From an uncultured Bacteroidales bacterium (GTDB lineage: Bacteria; Bacteroidota; Bacteroidia; Bacteroidales; UBA932), in assembly GCA_934695325.1 (NCBI GenBank), contig CAKUVD010000007.1:1-64000 (forward strand): a DNA stretch of 64,000 nucleotides, written 5' to 3'. Under the pieces are notes generated by a model. That model ran no database searches. It was not told the DNA's origin and was given only the letters and a program-made list of their open reading frames with translations. Shown piece by piece: positions 61,692 through 64,000 of this stretch; within the stretch, counting starts at the first letter, position 1; each line of letters begins with the position of its first letter. Both the position numbers and the translations under genes were made by a program.

Positions 61692-63656
61692 TTAAAATTC
61701 GACACCGGAATAATTTGCAGCGGCCTTGAATCTTGCGATGAAGTCCTCCACAGACATTGTTCCTTTATCAGCTCCTTCATAACGTACTGAAACAGTATTC
61801 TCGACGGATTCCTTCTCGCCGACAATCACCAACACAGGAACCCTGAGAAGTGAAATTTCCCGGATTCTCTTGCCCAATGTCTCGTTTCGGTCGTCAATTG
61901 AGGCACGAATATCGGACTTTTTCATCAAATCACAAACTTTTTTTGCATAATCAGCATATTTTTCGCTGACAGGCAGGATCTTCACCTGATCAGGAGCCAG
62001 CCACAGCGGCAGGTGCCCGGCGGTGTGCTCAAGCAGGACGGCGGTGAATCTCTCGATGGATCCGAAAGGTGCACGGTGAATCATCACAGGGCGCTTCTTA
62101 GACCCGTCTTTGTCCGTATATTCCAACTGGAATCTCTCAGGGAGGTTGTAGTCCACCTGGACAGTTCCGAGCTGCCACTTTCTTCCGAGAGCATCCTTGA
62201 CCATAAAGTCAAGTTTAGGACCATAGAATGCAGCTTCACCATATTCCACCACGGTCTTGAGTCCCTTTTCTGCGGCAGCCTCGATAATTCCCTGCTCTGC
62301 CCTGTCCCAGTTCTCGTCCGTTCCGATGTATTTTTCCTTATGATTAGGGTCACGGAGCGATACCTGCGCCGTGAAGTTCTTGAAGTTGAATGTGCCGAAC
62401 ACATATAATATAAGGTCAATGACCTTCTCGAACTCCTCCTTCAGCTGGTCAGGACGTACGAACAGGTGGGCGTCATCCTGAGTGAAGCATCTAACGCGCG
62501 TGAGACCGTGAAGTTCTCCGCTCTGCTCATAGCGATAGACAGTGCCGAACTCAGCAAACCTCAAAGGAAGATCCTTGTAAGAGCGTGGCTCAGAACGGTA
62601 TATCTCGCAATGATGAGGGCAGTTCATAGGCTTGAGCATATACTCTTCACCTTCCTGCGGTGTATGTATAGGCTGGAATGAATCCTTGCCATATTTTGCA
62701 TAGTGGCCTGATGTCACATAGAGCTGCTTGCTTCCGATATGAGGAGTGACGACCGGGAGATATCCGAACTCGTCAAGCTTCTTGCGGAGGAAGTTCTCAA
62801 GCTGAAGTCTCATAACGGCACCTCTCGGCAGCCACAGAGGAAGACCGAGTCCAACACGTGAAGAGAACGTGAAGAGTTCCATCTCCTTTCCGAGCTTTCT
62901 GTGGTCTCTCTTCTTAGCCTCCTCAAGGAGTACGAGATACTCGTCGAGAAGCGACTTCTTAGGGAATGTTATGCCATATACACGAGTAAGCTGCTGACGT
63001 TTTTCATCGCCCCTCCAGTATGCGCCCGCGATAGCCGTAAGCTTCACGGCCTTGATGAGCTCCGTATTCCTTAGGTGTGGTCCACGGCAAAGGTCTGTGA
63101 AATTTCCATTCTCATAGAATGTTATCTTGCCATCCTCAAGTTCATTGATAAGCTCCACCTTATATTCATCGCCTTTCTTCGTGAAATACTCGAGCGCGTC
63201 AGCCTTCGAGACGTGGGAGCATTTGAAAGTTTCCTTGCTGTGGGCAAGCTCAAGCATCTTCTTCTCGATAGCAGGAAGCTCAGCGTCAGTGAGCTGTTTC
63301 CCACCGAGGTCAATGTCATAGTAAAAGCCGTTTTCAATAGCCGGCCCGATACCGAATTTCACGCCAGGATAAAGAGCCTCGAGAGCCTGGGCCATAAGGT
63401 GGGCAGAAGAATGCCAGAATACACGCTTGCCTTCTTCATCTTCCCATTTGAGGAGTCTGACGGCGCTGTTCTCCTCGATAGGAGTGTCAAGTCCGATGAC
63501 CGTTCCCTTGCCTACCGACGTATCGCCTTCGGCTTTCACTGATACGGCCAGAACTTCGGCCGCCAGCCTCGGGCTGATGCTTTCCGCAATTTGATAACCT
63601 GTTACGCCTTTCTCAAAGGCTTTGACGCTGCCGTCAGGAAATGTGATGTTAATCAT
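61692..63656 (-). CDS. thrS: Threonyl-tRNA synthetase
   Basis: The 654-residue enzyme charges tRNA-Thr. Domains in order: TGS ([17 protein letters not shown]), editing ([17 protein letters not shown] with the active-site HxxxH), the class II catalytic core (motif 2 [12 protein letters not shown], zinc ligands in [10 protein letters not shown] and later His, motif 3 [13 protein letters not shown]) and the anticodon-binding C-terminus ([14 protein letters not shown]). Length is normal. It opens thrS-infC-rpmI-rplT. A promoter lies about 90 bases upstream and the leader contains a 10-codon frame. Confidence 0.98.
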   Translation of the reverse strand: MINITFPDGSVKAFEKGVTGYQIAESISPRLAAEVLAVSVKAEGDTSVGKGTVIGLDTPIEENSAVRLLKWEDEEGKRVFWHSSAHLMAQALEALYPGVKFGIGPAIENGFYYDIDLGGKQLTDAELPAIEKKMLELAHSKETFKCSHVSKADALEYFTKKGDEYKVELINELEDGKITFYENGNFTDLCRGPHLRNTELIKAVKLTAIAGAYWRGDEKRQQLTRVYGITFPKKSLLDEYLVLLEEAKKRDHRKLGKEMELFTFSSRVGLGLPLWLPRGAVMRLQLENFLRKKLDEFGYLPVVTPHIGSKQLYVTSGHYAKYGKDSFQPIHTPQEGEEYMLKPMNCPHHCEIYRSEPRSYKDLPLRFAEFGTVYRYEQSGELHGLTRVRCFTQDDAHLFVRPDQLKEEFEKVIDLILYVFGTFNFKNFTAQVSLRDPNHKEKYIGTDENWDRAEQGIIEAAAEKGLKTVVEYGEAAFYGPKLDFMVKDALGRKWQLGTVQVDYNLPERFQLEYTDKDGSKKRPVMIHRAPFGSIERFTAVLLEHTAGHLPLWLAPDQVKILPVSEKYADYAKKVCDLMKKSDIRASIDDRNETLGKRIREISLLRVPVLVIVGEKESVENTVSVRYEGADKGTMSVEDFIARFKAAANYSGVEF

Positions 63657-63745
63657 AACTTAAAACTGTAATAATTAAATTGGACTAACCAGTATTTACA
63701 AACCAAGTACTTGAACTTGATTAGCCATATTATTAGTCAAGGGTG
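63657..63745 (-). promoter_or_regulatory. Leader of thrS with a 10-codon frame
   Basis: The leader of about 80 bases contains ATG-GCT-AAT-CAA-GTT... encoding MANQVQVLGL then TAA, and GACTAA/TTAGTC pairing around it. No Thr codons are present, so it is not a classical attenuator. Whether it regulates thrS is unknown. Confidence 0.3.
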
Positions 63746-63753
63746 CAAAAATA
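63746..63753 (-). promoter_or_regulatory. -7 box of the thrS promoter
   Basis: TATTTTTG on the minus strand matches TAnnTTTG, with a weak -33 element (TTCG) about 20 bases upstream. Confidence 0.6.
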
Positions 63754-63870
63754 GCAATTATTTCGCAGATTACGAACACTTTGGGCCAACAATCAGACAC
63801 TTCCGGAGCACCACGGCAAAAATTCAGGCACAAACATCAGCATAATTTCAGAATTACACTTAAAATTTAC

Positions 63871-63878
63871 TAATTTTG
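63871..63878 (+). promoter_or_regulatory. -7 box for the last, partial gene
   Basis: TAATTTTG matches TAnnTTTG, 35 bases before the ATG at 63913. The -33 element is poor. Confidence 0.5.
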
Positions 63879-63912
63879 CCGACCAGGACATTCTGGGATA
63901 CAGACACACATT

Positions 63913-64000
63913 ATGAAAGAAAGCATTGACAATCACATTATATGGAATGAGGCCGCTAAATCAGGACTTATCCTCGGTCTATTCACCGGAGTCTTCATTT
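63913..64000 (+). CDS. Start of a DUF4199-like membrane protein (cut by window end)
   Basis: Only 29 residues are inside the window: MKESIDNHIIWNEAAKSGLI then LGLFTGVFI. The mix of a polar start, the xxAAKSGLxLG segment and a following membrane helix resembles the N-terminus of DUF4199 proteins of Bacteroidota, small multi-pass membrane proteins of unknown function. The identification is tentative because so little is visible. Confidence 0.55.
   Translation, partial: MKESIDNHIIWNEAAKSGLILGLFTGVFI

Noticed and set aside
63657..63745. Threonine attenuator before thrS
   Set aside because: The 10-codon leader frame has no Thr codons and no terminator hairpin with a T-run is seen.

Overview
The window looks like a chromosomal segment of a Bacteroidales bacterium (Bacteroidota) of medium GC; the family cannot be fixed from sequence alone. 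The evidence is the repeated promoter form TTG/TTTG-N19-20-TAnnTTTG, many Cys-anchored lipoproteins, and Bacteroidales families such as DUF4296, DUF4295, DUF3575, Mfa2/FimB, GH125 and DUF4199, together with a MurA carrying Asp at the usual catalytic Cys position.

Region 1 (about 0.1-18 kb, all minus strand) is the unusual part. Reading in the direction of transcription, it starts with four translationally coupled genes: an exported caspase-like (C14) protease, an ECF-type sigma factor, a single-pass membrane protein and an exported TPR-CHAT protease. Next is a degenerate penicillin-binding protein (PBP), then a nine-gene operon encoding a 4-TM membrane protein, a P-loop GTPase, a coiled-coil single-pass protein, a retropepsin-like lipoprotein, a second single-pass protein, a 43-residue membrane peptide, two unknown proteins (one with a Met-Asn repeat) and a second degenerate PBP. 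A large unknown membrane protein and a GNAT acetyltransferase close the region. Both PBP-like proteins keep the fold signature but have lost the catalytic Ser and Lys. Three copies of a structured element (variable closing stem around a fixed CTCAACT-GA..TCTGACAA core) lie directly upstream of the GTPase operon and of one PBP gene. I read this as an uncharacterised envelope-spanning GTPase/protease signalling or conflict system.

Region 2 (18-28 kb): groES-groEL, then a thioester alpha-2-macroglobulin overlapping pbpC, a known pair for envelope defence and repair. Region 3 (28-37 kb): a promoter-to-terminator operon for a secreted alpha/beta hydrolase between two small exported proteins, then murB-murA and a lipoprotein endonuclease. 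Region 4 (37-46 kb): a Gfo/Idh/MocA oxidoreductase and a GH125 mannosidase, tRNA-Arg, rpmF with a YceD-like gene, typA, guaA, a D-2-hydroxyacid dehydrogenase, tRNA-Leu and a probably frameshifted lipoprotein. Region 5 (46.5-51 kb): a HExxH lipoprotein, DUF3575 barrel and FimB-like lipoprotein operon diverging from a histidine acid phosphatase.

Region 6 (51-64 kb) is housekeeping on the minus strand: thrS-infC-rpmI-rplT-lepB, rpmB-rpmG-DUF4295, and ftsY-pheT-DUF4296-amidohydrolase-radical SAM-deoC. infC probably starts at ATC behind a strong Shine-Dalgarno. The window ends in the first codons of a DUF4199-like gene on the plus strand. No CRISPR array, rRNA, insertion sequence or prophage was seen.
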